Assembly: GCA_036655755.1 (NCBI GenBank)
Contig: JAVVPN010000034.1
Location: 1 to 29,410 of the forward strand
Origin: JAUNSR01 sp036655755
GTDB lineage: Bacteria > Bacteroidota > Bacteroidia > Bacteroidales > JAUNSR01
Length of the DNA: 29,410 nt
Reading direction: 5' to 3'
Both the position numbers and the translations under genes were made by a program. Below are positions 1-9,589 of this stretch, in pieces. A model generated the notes under the pieces. The model had not been told where the DNA came from. It saw nothing but the letters and a program-made list of their open reading frames with translations, and ran no database searches. Every line of letters starts with the position of its first letter. Within the stretch, counting starts at the first letter, position 1.

Positions 1-14
1 CGCCGTTTTTACAG

Positions 15-48
15 AAGCCCGTTGATCGAAAGATCGGCGGGCTTTTTT
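15..48 (+). terminator. Rho-independent terminator of an upstream gene
   Basis: A 13-bp stem closes on a GAAA tetraloop: AAGCCCG-TT-GATC, loop GAAA, then GATC-GG-CGGGCTT, with only two G-T wobbles. It is followed directly by a T run (43-48). This is a textbook intrinsic terminator for a plus-strand gene that ends left of the window, and it separates that gene from sufS. Confidence 0.85.
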
Positions 49-120
49 GTTTTCCTAAAATCAGAAAGATATATTTTATTATCCCATATTTGTCAAATTA
101 TACTTTTTTGAATATGCAAT

Positions 121-152
121 TTTCAACTGATTCCTTTTAATCAGTATTTTTG
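121..152 (+). promoter_or_regulatory. Bacteroidetes-type promoter for sufS
   Basis: TATTTTTG at 145-152 matches the Bacteroides -7 consensus TAnnTTTG exactly. TTTC at 121-124, 20 bases upstream, fits a degenerate -33 TTTG element. Transcription would start near 158, giving a leader of about 38 bases before the ATG at 196. The preceding terminator at 15-48 supports an independent start here. Confidence 0.55.
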
Positions 153-195
153 TATGAAGCACAATTTTAATGTGCCGGATAAATGAATTTATTCT

Positions 196-1410
196 ATGAA
201 CAATATAGAGCAACTCAGAAAAGAATTCCCCATATTAGAAAAGAGGGTATATAATAAACCTTTAGTATATCTTGATAATGGGGCTACTACTCAAAAACCC
301 AAGCGGGTCGTAGAGAAGATTGTTGATGGTTATTATAATACAAATGCCAATATTCATCGCGGAGTACATTATTTGAGCCAGGAAGCTACTGAGGCGCATG
401 AGAATGCCCGACGTCGTGTTCAGCAATTTATAAATGCAGCAAAATCAGAAGAAATTATTTTTACCCGTGGTACTACAGAAGCGATTAATCTGGTTGCAAC
501 TTCTTATGGTGAGACTTTTCTGCAGGAAGGAGATGAAATAATCATTTCCGAGATGGAGCATCATGCGAATATTGTTCCATGGCAGATGTTACGCGACAAA
601 AAGAAAATAGTCATTAAGGTGATTCCTATGAATGACAACCAAGAACTAGACTTAGAAGCCTATAAAAATCTTTTTACCGAACGTACTAAATTTGTCTCCC
701 TTACTCATGTATCGAATGTATTAGGAACAATCAATCCCGTTAAAGAGATGATTGCCACTGCCCATCAATACAAAGTGCCTGTCTTGATAGATGGAGCACA
801 ATCGGTACCTCACATCAAAATAGACGTTCAGGATTTAGATGCGGATTTTTTCGTTTTCTCAGGACATAAAATTTACGGACCTACCGGAATAGGAATTTTA
901 TACGGGAAAGAGGCATTATTGGATGCAATGCCACCCTATCAAGGAGGAGGAGAAATGATTGCTCAGGTTACTTTTGAAAAAACAACCTATAATGAACTTC
1001 CTTATAAATTCGAAGCCGGTACGCCTGATTATATCGGATCTACCGCTTTAGCTGAAGCTCTCGATTTTGTAGATGAAATAGGTCTGGAGAATATTGAGAG
1101 ATACGAAACAGAGTTACTCAATTACGCAACCGAGCAGCTTAAACAAATTCCAGGAGTTAAAATCTACGGGAATGCCATCCATAAAAGTGCCGTTCTTTCT
1201 TTCTTAATCCAAGGGATTCATCATTATGACATGGGAATGATGTTGGATAAGCAAGGTATTGCTGTACGAACCGGCCACCACTGTGCCCAACCCCTTATGC
1301 AAGCATTAGGAATCGAAGGGACTGTACGTGCATCTTTTGCAGTGTATAATACGAAGGAAGAAATTGATCGATTTATAGCTGGTATCAAACGTGTCGTCGA
1401 AATGTTTTAA
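196..1410 (+). CDS. sufS: SufS-type cysteine desulfurase
   Basis: A PLP-dependent class V aminotransferase-fold enzyme that takes sulfur from L-cysteine, forming a persulfide for iron-sulfur cluster assembly by the SUF system in the cytoplasm. The 404-residue length is that of SufS. The Schiff-base lysine lies in SGHK (K225) and the persulfide-carrying cysteine in RTGHHCAQP (C363); these fall almost exactly at the positions known for E. coli SufS. The short loop around the cysteine points to group II (SufS) rather than NifS/IscS. In Bacteroidetes the gene normally follows sufBCD; here a terminator and a promoter lie just upstream, so it may be transcribed separately. The ATG at 196 begins the family's usual N-terminus. 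It is AT-rich compared with genes further right. Confidence 0.95.
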   Translation: MNNIEQLRKEFPILEKRVYNKPLVYLDNGATTQKPKRVVEKIVDGYYNTNANIHRGVHYLSQEATEAHENARRRVQQFINAAKSEEIIFTRGTTEAINLVATSYGETFLQEGDEIIISEMEHHANIVPWQMLRDKKKIVIKVIPMNDNQELDLEAYKNLFTERTKFVSLTHVSNVLGTINPVKEMIATAHQYKVPVLIDGAQSVPHIKIDVQDLDADFFVFSGHKIYGPTGIGILYGKEALLDAMPPYQGGGEMIAQVTFEKTTYNELPYKFEAGTPDYIGSTALAEALDFVDEIGLENIERYETELLNYATEQLKQIPGVKIYGNAIHKSAVLSFLIQGIHHYDMGMMLDKQGIAVRTGHHCAQPLMQALGIEGTVRASFAVYNTKEEIDRFIAGIKRVVEMF

Positions 1411-1421
1411 TCAATCCATAG

Positions 1422-1465
1422 AAAAGCGGATGTCTCAGATTTAATTTGAGGCATCCGCTTTTTCA
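1422..1465. terminator. Terminator between convergent sufS and A2M genes
   Basis: AAAAGCGGATG (1422-1432) pairs with CATCCGCTTTT (1452-1462), and the inner CTCA/TGAG arms extend the stem. Ts follow on the plus strand; read on the minus strand the hairpin also ends in a short T-rich arm. It probably stops both sufS and the converging A2M gene, which ends at 1477. Confidence 0.8.
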
Positions 1466-1476
1466 TTTTCATTATT

Positions 1477-4400
1477 TTACTCTCTCACTACCATTACTTC
1501 TTCACTTTTAGATGATGCGTTATAATTTGTTTGATACATAGCTCTACATGTTGAAGACGGCATGAAAAATGTACCCGCATAAGCTGCTGTTACATATATT
1601 GGAATTGTTACAGTTTGCTCCGTTGGTAACCTGTTAATATAACTCGATACTTTGTCATCCCGTATATCTTGATATGTCACTCCGATCGGATATTGATTAT
1701 TCTCTGTAAAGACTCCTCTATTGAGAATTTCCCAACCTGCAGGAATCATTTGATCAACCATCATATCATGTAATACGATTCCGGCTTTATTAATAACACT
1801 AATTTCAAATATAAAATTAGTACCCTGTTCTATCTTTTGCGGATTAATAATATTCCCAGTTAAAGATTTGAACTTTGTTTTCAGCTGGATGCCATTCGAA
1901 GTTTCTATTTGCTCCCCTTGAGTCGGTATACCCGATATAACATCTTGTATATAGAGTGTCCCTTTACTTTTATTTGTAATCTGAATTTTTTCGGAAGTAT
2001 TCTTTTCTAAAGAAATTTCATTTGTCCAAATTGTTTTCTCTGAATGTACCGATTCGATTTTTCCATTTTTCGAAATATCAAAATCGAGCGTTTTAATTTC
2101 TGGGTATTGTTTATAGTAATTACATATATTAATGATCGATAAAGCAATTGCTGCGGTATTTAGTTCTTCACTAGTTTGTAACTGATTTAATAAAGACTGA
2201 ACCAATGCATATGCCTGTTTATTATATCCCACTCCGATAAAAGATGATAATTGAGTTGTTTCTAAAAACAACGACGTGCTTTCGTTCATTTTAAGCATCG
2301 TATCGGATGATTCTATTGATTCCAATATCTGTCGTGCTATTTCTTTATTGTCAAACGAATAAGCCGCGGCCAATAACCAAGTTGCTTCCAGGGATAAATT
2401 TTTAGTTTGTCTTAATCGATTCATCGCTCCTTTTTCAGGAATATGGGCATCCGCCAGTGCATACAAACGGAAAGCTTGGATTACTTGCTGTAAAACTAAG
2501 TTCGGCGATTCCACCGGTTTCCACTCGCGCGCGAGTCGTGATTGATATTGCCCACATTCATGTCTTAACCCCGAAGTCAGAATAAAACCACTGTCAGCTG
2601 CTTTATTTAAATATAAGAAAGCATATATTGACGTCCATGCGTTTGTAGAGCTTCCTCCCGGCCAAAAAGAGAATCCACCTCCGGGTATCATATAATTCTT
2701 GAGTTTCGAATTAACGCTACGAACCACCTCTTCCATTTTCTCGAGTTCCTTTGGCGAAAATTGGGTGATTTGAGGTAAATATAAGGCCCCAAATGCTTTT
2801 GAAATTATCTGTTCAAGACATTCATACGGATAAGTAATAAGATAATTTAGTCGATTATTTAAATTTATCTGCTTGATTCCCGCTACCGTAATATGACTTT
2901 TATTTGATCCGGGAATGCCAAACGGGGTAATTTCAAATTTCTTAGATTCGCCTGGATCTAATATCCAGTTATTCGTTTTATAAATGGGAGTTAAAGGTGA
3001 GTTGATTTCAATATCACTGCTCCAGCTTGCCTTTTCACCTTTTCCGGTTACGGTTAATCTGATTTTTCCCGTTTCCAACAGCTTCTTTGCTCTGATTTTA
3101 AACCATACTACCTGATTTCCGATTTTACTAAATGATATCCCTTGAGAGCGTTTCTCTAATATTTCAAAAGCCTCATTTACCTCTAAGTTTACTGTAACCG
3201 GTCCGATATTGTCTTTCATGGCGAAGACAGTTGCAGGCAACCAGATTTCATCATTCGGCGCCAGCTTTCGTGGTAAAGTGCCCAAAATCATTAGCGGTTG
3301 ACGGACAAAAATATCTTTCTGAGCATTACCATACTGATGTTGATTTCCCGCAATCACCATGCATCTCACTTTTCCGATATATTCCGGAATGTTGACTGTT
3401 AACGTGCGCTTTTCATTCGGTTTTAATGTATAAGGTCCCATAAAGCGAACAACCGGTTTAAAGCGATTCACAATCGCCTTTGGACCCTTGTTCAACGCAT
3501 CGTCCCCTCCGATGCTAAAGATCTGTTCAATCTTACCTCCATATGCTCCCAATACATAGTTATACATATCCCAGGTGCGCATACCCAAGGCTTCTTTGGC
3601 AAAAAAAGCATCCCATGGCGATGGTGTTTTAAAATTAGTCAGATCAAGCAAACCTTCGTCCACAACACCAAGAGTGAATGTCATCGGTTGCCCATTGGAT
3701 TCCGAAACAGAAATCTTACACGATGAAGATGGCCGGATTGTTTCGGAAGCCTCAATAACCGGAAGCAAACGTGAGTTTACTGCATGTACTTCAATAGGAA
3801 TTACGCCATACAGTCGAATTGGCAAATCATATTTAGTCGATGCATACGGATTTAGAAGCGTTACACTTACATATACATTCGGCTGCATTTCAGGAGAAGC
3901 TTTAAACGAAAACGAACTTTCCTTATCATTGCATCCCATCTCATGATGTTGCATAATACCCCCACTTGCTTCCACCGTAATAATAGCTCTACTCTCTGCG
4001 GTAGATGGAAAACGGATTGTTATTTCCTCCCCCGGAGCATAACTTTTCTTATCGGCCTGTAAAGAAAGCAACATCGCTTTATCGGAAGCCATACGGCTTC
4101 GGGCATCATCACCATAACTATCAAAATAAGCCATGCAGCCACATTGATGACCACTTTCCAAATCGGTCAGTTGAATATAATAAGTACCCCAGTCCATATT
4201 CGGAATCTTCAATGAAAATTGACCTTTTCCATCCTGGTTACTTTGTTGTTCAAACTGTTTAATAGGTTTATTGTATCCTGACGAAATATAATTGGCTACC
4301 TGGCTCATGTCCGAGTTCCACCACCAATACCACTCCATTTTATAGAGTTGTATTTTGACCCGTGACTTACTTGCCGGCGTACCATCCGGAAGAAGTGTTG

Positions 4401-7008
4401 CAAAAGAAAACACATGATTTTTATTTGTCGTTAATGGTTCGTACCCTTTTTGCGGAGATAAAATCCCTACATATGCCTTGAATGGAGAGTAAACCTTCTG
4501 AGTCGCATTTATACTGAATTCTCCCGACTCTTCATATACTTTTGTAAGGAACTGAGCACGTAAAAATCCGGGTGCAAATCCTCCTTGCACCATTTTAGTA
4601 TCAATCTTCGCAACCCCCTCTTTATTCAATTTTCCTTTCGAAAACAGAATATCATTCGCCGTAAATTTTCGTGTCGGATCATCAAATATATATTCTTGGT
4701 AGCCATGGAAGGATGTTTCCATGGGTACGAAAGTGGTGTAAATATCATAATTCAATGAATTGGCTATCGCTCCGGTTAACCACTGAGCTTTCAAAGTGGC
4801 TTTAGTCAACGTATCACGTTGCAAAATATCCCGGTCAAAAGAGAGGTCGATGCTTAAGCGGTTAGGTTTGATTGTTTCAATGCGAAGCTTTTTCTCAAAA
4901 CTAACCCCACCTACTGTAATTTTACCTTTCCATATTCCCGTCGGAGCAGCAGATGAAGTAACGGGTTTGAATACATAAAAATTATCATTCCGAGTAGAGA
5001 GTGACTTTTTCCAGTAAAGCTGTCCCGCCGGATTAAATAATTCGAACGTAACAGGATGTCGTTCCGGTAAATCACCATATATATTATTTAAAATAAAACT
5101 TACATAAATCGTATCCCCCGGACGCCAGATCCCTCGTTCGGTATAAATAAATCCTTTTGTTCCGTTTTTTACTTCTTCACCGGCTACGTCAAAGGCGCTC
5201 ATCGACAAAGCCTCATTTTTAGCAAGTCTTAAATAGCCTTTTTGTTTTTCCTTTTTAGCAATCAGATAAAAAGGTTCTTTTCCGTTTAGATCAAATTCAA
5301 CAGTTCCGTTTTCCCAAGTGGTTTTTTGACTTATCTCCTGGTTTTGATAAGTATATACTTTTACAAGCACCTCTTCTTCAGGCATTCCGGTTGTAATATT
5401 GTTTATCGAAACAAACATTTTCCCCCGGTCCCCTCTTTTAGCGATAATACCGAGATTCGAGTATAAAATATTTTTGCTGATTTGCTTATTTACATAATAT
5501 GAATCTTTGCAAGGCATATTCCGCTCTTGCCAATTATAATTATCCCAACTTTGGTCCGAAAAATAATAATAAGCATTTCCGTTTCCGAAGTTGGCTTTTT
5601 CTTCACTCTCCAGTTTTCTGTTTTCTTCGATTAATTCTCTTTTTGTCATTTTGGCCATTCCCGGACATGGATAAGCAGACAATTCAGAATTAAAAGACAG
5701 GATAACACGATACAGGGCTCCCGGCTCCGGTGTGATAAGCTTTTTTAGATTAATAGCGAATGTATTTCGCTTATGCAAATCATAATTACTCTCTTCGTCA
5801 AGAAAAATAAGTTTTCGGCATAATAACTCTCCCATGCTGGCCAGAGCGTTTCCTTCCGATAATTGGTTTTCCTGCAGGAATTGACCCATATTGTTTTCAT
5901 ATACTTTGATTATGCGAACAATTACGCCACGTAGGTTTGTTGCGGCAAAAGGTACGATCATCGAATTTTCAGTCGGCAGAATTCCTCCCTCTCCGATAAA
6001 CTCGAGAGATGGATAATTACTACGGAAACTAATTTCTTTTTTATAAAGAGAAGCGTGGGCCGCATCTCTTTTAAAGACGCGATTGCTTAGTGAGCGAATA
6101 CCATCATAAATTACAACTTCTCTTTCATGGATATTTTTGTCCTGGAGCCATATTTTTAATTTGTTCCCTTCGACGGAGAAACTTACATCATTTTCCGGTT
6201 CAACTTCTACCAACCCTGTAAAATCCTGAAGTTGGTTAAGCACCCGGGTAAATATAACCTCAATGAAATTGTCATTGTCATTCACTGAGCGGATTGAATA
6301 TACGTCAAAATCATGCTTTCCGGGTATTTTTATTTTAGACAAAATTTTTCTCGGATATCCAAAATCGTTTTTTTTCGTAAACAGCTCAATTTCTTTTGCC
6401 TTTTCAAAAGGCTCCCGGGTTTGAAACGTAAAATCGAAAGTTTTGGCAACATCTATTTTCTCCCATTTAATCTTTACGGGTACGTCAAACCCAATCAAAT
6501 TATGAATAGTTGTACTATCAGCCCAGTCAGATAATAACAGAGATCCCTTAAATTCGTAAAGGGTATCGGGCAAGCTTTGATTATCAATATCCAGTTCATT
6601 TAGGCGGAATCCGATTTCGGGCGATATGGTCTCAAATGAAAAGGTGAATTTCCTGTTTTTTTCTTCGGTCTTAAAGAATTTGCCGATATTCCAGGTAATG
6701 GTATACTGTGTGCCCGGTTTCAACATCGGATTAGGTTGAAATACCAGCTTCTTATCATCAATGACTTCTACCTTTCCGGAGGCTTGCGGTGATATGCTAA
6801 ATGCCGTTTTTAAAAACTCCGGATCTTGCTGTTCATTTGATAGCGGATCATTCAGTACCACTTCAACTGCAGTCCTTCTACTGATTATACCGGTTGTATA
6901 TTCTGCTACATAGTCATTTACAGGTGGCCTTGCATCCTGCTTCTTGCTACAACCCCATACCGTGATTAAAATAAACAGGATTTGAAGGAATAAAGAAAGT
7001 TGTTTCAT
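1477..7008 (-). CDS. Alpha-2-macroglobulin family lipoprotein with thioester
   Basis: A very large (1843-residue) envelope-anchored homologue of metazoan alpha-2-macroglobulin and E. coli YfhM. Such proteins trap attacking proteases in the periplasm through a reactive Cys-Gln thioester. A lipoprotein signal (MKQLSLFLQ...VWGC, Cys20) opens the protein; the residues after the cysteine are basic, not the acidic surface-export signal, so a periplasm-facing position is likely. Visible in order: N-terminal Ig-like part, MG2-like strand segment with WRPGD (about 628), bait-region domain starting near 985 (SYAPGEE), the A2M core near 1200, and the thioester motif CLEQ in YECLEQ (C1397), followed by the alpha-alpha barrel and a C-terminal beta domain. 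I start at the Met at 7008: an earlier in-frame Met at 7065 would lie inside the -7 box and would bury the signal peptide. The divergent neighbour is pbpC, the usual partner. Confidence 0.93.
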   Translation of the reverse strand: MKQLSLFLQILFILITVWGCSKKQDARPPVNDYVAEYTTGIISRRTAVEVVLNDPLSNEQQDPEFLKTAFSISPQASGKVEVIDDKKLVFQPNPMLKPGTQYTITWNIGKFFKTEEKNRKFTFSFETISPEIGFRLNELDIDNQSLPDTLYEFKGSLLLSDWADSTTIHNLIGFDVPVKIKWEKIDVAKTFDFTFQTREPFEKAKEIELFTKKNDFGYPRKILSKIKIPGKHDFDVYSIRSVNDNDNFIEVIFTRVLNQLQDFTGLVEVEPENDVSFSVEGNKLKIWLQDKNIHEREVVIYDGIRSLSNRVFKRDAAHASLYKKEISFRSNYPSLEFIGEGGILPTENSMIVPFAATNLRGVIVRIIKVYENNMGQFLQENQLSEGNALASMGELLCRKLIFLDEESNYDLHKRNTFAINLKKLITPEPGALYRVILSFNSELSAYPCPGMAKMTKRELIEENRKLESEEKANFGNGNAYYYFSDQSWDNYNWQERNMPCKDSYYVNKQISKNILYSNLGIIAKRGDRGKMFVSINNITTGMPEEEVLVKVYTYQNQEISQKTTWENGTVEFDLNGKEPFYLIAKKEKQKGYLRLAKNEALSMSAFDVAGEEVKNGTKGFIYTERGIWRPGDTIYVSFILNNIYGDLPERHPVTFELFNPAGQLYWKKSLSTRNDNFYVFKPVTSSAAPTGIWKGKITVGGVSFEKKLRIETIKPNRLSIDLSFDRDILQRDTLTKATLKAQWLTGAIANSLNYDIYTTFVPMETSFHGYQEYIFDDPTRKFTANDILFSKGKLNKEGVAKIDTKMVQGGFAPGFLRAQFLTKVYEESGEFSINATQKVYSPFKAYVGILSPQKGYEPLTTNKNHVFSFATLLPDGTPASKSRVKIQLYKMEWYWWWNSDMSQVANYISSGYNKPIKQFEQQSNQDGKGQFSLKIPNMDWGTYYIQLTDLESGHQCGCMAYFDSYGDDARSRMASDKAMLLSLQADKKSYAPGEEITIRFPSTAESRAIITVEASGGIMQHHEMGCNDKESSFSFKASPEMQPNVYVSVTLLNPYASTKYDLPIRLYGVIPIEVHAVNSRLLPVIEASETIRPSSSCKISVSESNGQPMTFTLGVVDEGLLDLTNFKTPSPWDAFFAKEALGMRTWDMYNYVLGAYGGKIEQIFSIGGDDALNKGPKAIVNRFKPVVRFMGPYTLKPNEKRTLTVNIPEYIGKVRCMVIAGNQHQYGNAQKDIFVRQPLMILGTLPRKLAPNDEIWLPATVFAMKDNIGPVTVNLEVNEAFEILEKRSQGISFSKIGNQVVWFKIRAKKLLETGKIRLTVTGKGEKASWSSDIEINSPLTPIYKTNNWILDPGESKKFEITPFGIPGSNKSHITVAGIKQINLNNRLNYLITYPYECLEQIISKAFGALYLPQITQFSPKELEKMEEVVRSVNSKLKNYMIPGGGFSFWPGGSSTNAWTSIYAFLYLNKAADSGFILTSGLRHECGQYQSRLAREWKPVESPNLVLQQVIQAFRLYALADAHIPEKGAMNRLRQTKNLSLEATWLLAAAYSFDNKEIARQILESIESSDTMLKMNESTSLFLETTQLSSFIGVGYNKQAYALVQSLLNQLQTSEELNTAAIALSIINICNYYKQYPEIKTLDFDISKNGKIESVHSEKTIWTNEISLEKNTSEKIQITNKSKGTLYIQDVISGIPTQGEQIETSNGIQLKTKFKSLTGNIINPQKIEQGTNFIFEISVINKAGIVLHDMMVDQMIPAGWEILNRGVFTENNQYPIGVTYQDIRDDKVSSYINRLPTEQTVTIPIYVTAAYAGTFFMPSSTCRAMYQTNYNASSKSEEVMVVRE

Positions 7009-7062
7009 AATAATAGAAGTCTTACAAAATATTATATAACTTATATGATTAAATAATATATA

Positions 7063-7070
7063 CAAAATTA
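7063..7070 (-). promoter_or_regulatory. -7 box for the A2M gene
   Basis: On the minus strand the sequence reads TAATTTTG, an exact match to TAnnTTTG. Transcription would begin near 7056, leaving a leader of about 48 bases before the ATG at 7008. The -33 element is poor (TTAT about 19 bases upstream). This placement argues against the longer reading frame beginning at 7065. Confidence 0.5.
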
Positions 7071-7200
7071 AAATTACATATATTTACTGATAATTACCCC
7101 TGTTTAAATCTTAATTCGTAAGAACTTTCTCTGTTTAGAGTATTAAAAAGACGATTTCATCTTGTGAGTGATAATAATTGATGCTTAAATTTTTTCGGTT

Positions 7201-9521
7201 GTGAAGATTATCAAGCAATTCTGGTTTTCCTTATTCCTATTTCTGGCATCCCTTTTTTGGTTCTGTCTGCCTACCCCTTTATTTTGTGAATATCCGGCTG
7301 ATATTCTTTTTTCGGCCGACTCTACGTTGTTAGGTGCTCGAATAGCCCCCGACGGTCAATGGCGTTTCCCGGAAATTGAGTGCATTCCCGAAAAAACAGA
7401 AAAAGCAATCCTTTGTTTCGAAGACAAACGTTTCTATAATCACCCGGGTGTTGATCCCCTATCGCTGGCCCGTGCTCTTTATTCCAATATAAAAGAACAA
7501 AAAGTAGTAAGCGGAGGCAGCACGATTACGATGCAGTTAATCCGTCTTTCCCGAAAAAACCGTCCCCGTACGATTTCTGAGAAATTGATAGAAGCGATTC
7601 TGGCTTTTCGGATCGAAATGACTTATTCTAAAAAAGAAATACTTGCATTGTATCTTTCGTATGCTCCTTTCGGAGGAAATACCATTGGAGTTGAGGCTGC
7701 CGCATGGCGCTNNNNNNNNNNTCCGATCTTTCATGGGCCGAAAGTGCCATGTTAGCCGTTCTTCCCAACTCTCCCTCGCTAATTCATCCCGGCAGAAACC
7801 GTTCTGCTTTGAAAAAAAAGAGGGATAACTTATTGTATAAACTTTACCGGCAAGGAGCTATCGATGAGCTTACTTATTCGTTATCGCTCGACGAGCCTAT
7901 TCCCGATAAGCCTGCCTCGCTGCCTCGCTTGGCACCGCATCTGCTTAATCGTTTATCTCGGAAAGGGAGTCATGGACGTATGTATACCACAATCGACTAT
8001 CAGTTGCAACGGCAGGTACAGGAAACCGCTAACCGTTACGCCATGCAATACCGATCTAATTATATCTATAATATAGCTGTTCTTGTTGCCGATATTCATA
8101 CCGGCCGGGTTTTGGCTTATGTGGGTAATCCAACGCTCGATACCGATCAAGATCAGGGTAGGGAGGTCGACATGATTATGGGCGAACGTAGTACCGGCAG
8201 TCTTTTAAAGCCAATTCTATATGCCGGCATGCTCGATGCCGGACAATTACTTCCCTCTACATTAGTCCCTGATATTCCATTATATATAAATGGATTCGTG
8301 CCCAATAATTACGACCGTGAGTTTCATGGTGCAGTTCCGGCTAATGAAGCTGTCAGTCGTTCGTTGAATGTGCCGTTAGTGAGGATGTTAATGGCATATA
8401 ACTGTAATCGTTTCTATCATTTGCTAAAAGACTGTGGTATGAATACGCTCTATCGATCAGCATCACATTATGGTTTATCTCTTATTTTGGGAGGAGCTGA
8501 AAGTTCTTTGTGGAATATGACCTCAATGTATGCATCTCTGGCTCGCTCCATGCAACCAGCATTAATCCCCTCCTTTACAAAATCCCCTTTTTCTTATGAG
8601 CCGCAAGTCACCGAAAAGTTATCTGGCGTCTCTGTTCCTTTATCGCGTCCTGCGTTATGGTTTGCCTTTGATGCCATGTCGCAAGTCAATCGGCCGGAAG
8701 AAGAGGCCGATTGGCAAGCTTTCAGCGGAATGAAAAAAGTAGCATGGAAAACGGGCACTAGTTATGGCGCCCGTGATGCCTGGGCAATCGGATTTACTCC
8801 CCGCCATATTGTCGGTGTATGGGTGGGCAATGCCTCTGGCGAAGGGAGAGCTGGCCTGACCGGTGTAACACATGCGGCCCCCATACTATTTGATGTATTC
8901 TCAGGATTGTCAGCTTCCGGATGGTTTGAAAAGCCCGAAGACGAAATGATAGAGTTGCCCGTCTGCAGGCAAAGCGGATTCAAAGCCGGCCCGTATTGTG
9001 ATCGCGCCGATACGATACAGGTGCCCACCTCCGGAATGCAAAGTGCTCAATGCCCATATCACAAATCAATTACAATGGACGAATCCTGCTCTTATCGGGT
9101 AAATGCCGAATGTTATTCACCTTATAAGATGATTAAGCAAAACTGGTTTATATTGCCTCCTGCACAGGAGTTCTATTATCGTCGTTATAATCCCGATTAC
9201 CAGCCGTTGCCTCCTGTTGCCAAGGATTGTTCCGAAACTGAAAATAAAATCGATCTGATTTATCCCACCCATAATATGCGTCTTTATTTACCGATCGGGT
9301 TTTCTGGCAAACGCGAGAAATTTGTCTTCAAGGCAGCGCATAGTCGTCCCGATGCAACGCTGTTCTGGCATATTAATGATACTTATTATGGCGAAACATC
9401 GGGCATCCATCAACTGGCTCTTTCGTTAGATGCCGGCGAATATTTGCTTACTTTGGTTGATGAAACCGGTTTGTCGCGGAAAATAAGGTTTTTTATCGTC
9501 GATAAAAATGATAAGTCATAA
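7201..9521 (+). CDS. pbpC: Penicillin-binding protein 1C (gene split by assembly gap)
   Basis: A bifunctional class A penicillin-binding protein that polymerises and cross-links peptidoglycan at the outer face of the inner membrane. It starts at GTG 7201: an in-frame TAA at 7186 lies just upstream, and only this start includes the N-terminal membrane segment. The GT51 transglycosylase domain follows, with catalytic Glu74 in CFEDKRFYNHPG and the GGSTITMQL motif. After ten Ns (7712-7721) the frame changes, but the text continues the same protein (SDLSWAESAMLAVLPNSPS). The transpeptidase domain shows SLLK (serine codon 8199), SLN (8361) and KTGTS (8748). The last 100 or so residues fit the PBP1C C-terminal domain. 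Length is about 773 residues, as expected. The frame change is a gap-size artefact, not a real frameshift. The gene diverges from A2M, its functional partner. Confidence 0.93.
7712..7721. other. Assembly gap of ten N inside pbpC
   Basis: Ten Ns interrupt the transglycosylase domain between ...AAWR and SDLSW.... The unknown stretch plus the preceding T makes 11 bases, which is not a multiple of three, so the true gap must differ in length. Family sequences usually carry a tyrosine-phenylalanine-glycine stretch here, which suggests 12 or 15 bases between the two known codons. Confidence 0.98.
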
Positions 9522-9550
9522 ATATTAGCAATCATTTCGTTGCTAATATT
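9521..9550. repeat. Perfect 11-bp inverted repeat abutting a promoter
   Basis: AATATTAGCAA (9521-9531) and TTGCTAATATT (9540-9550) are perfect inverted copies around an 8-base loop. The left arm overlaps the last base of the pbpC stop codon and the right arm touches the -7 box at 9551. There is no T run after it, so it is a weak candidate for an intrinsic terminator; it could be an operator for a dimeric regulator. Confidence 0.8.
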
Positions 9551-9558
9551 TACATTTG
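9551..9558 (+). promoter_or_regulatory. -7 box for the TlpA-like lipoprotein gene
   Basis: TACATTTG matches TAnnTTTG exactly and lies 32 bases before the ATG at 9590. The region where a -33 element would sit is taken up by the inverted repeat at 9521-9550 and shows no TTTG, which would fit a promoter that depends on or is blocked by a bound protein. Confidence 0.55.
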
Positions 9559-9589
9559 TTGGCAGTAATAAATTAAATATTATATAATT

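Noticed and set aside
7009..7065. Longer A2M start at 7065, adding 19 residues
   Set aside because: It would bury the lipoprotein signal and lies across an exact -7 promoter box on the same strand.
7201..7755. pbpC as a truncated or frameshifted pseudogene
   Set aside because: The frame change coincides exactly with the ten-N assembly gap, and all catalytic motifs on both sides are intact.
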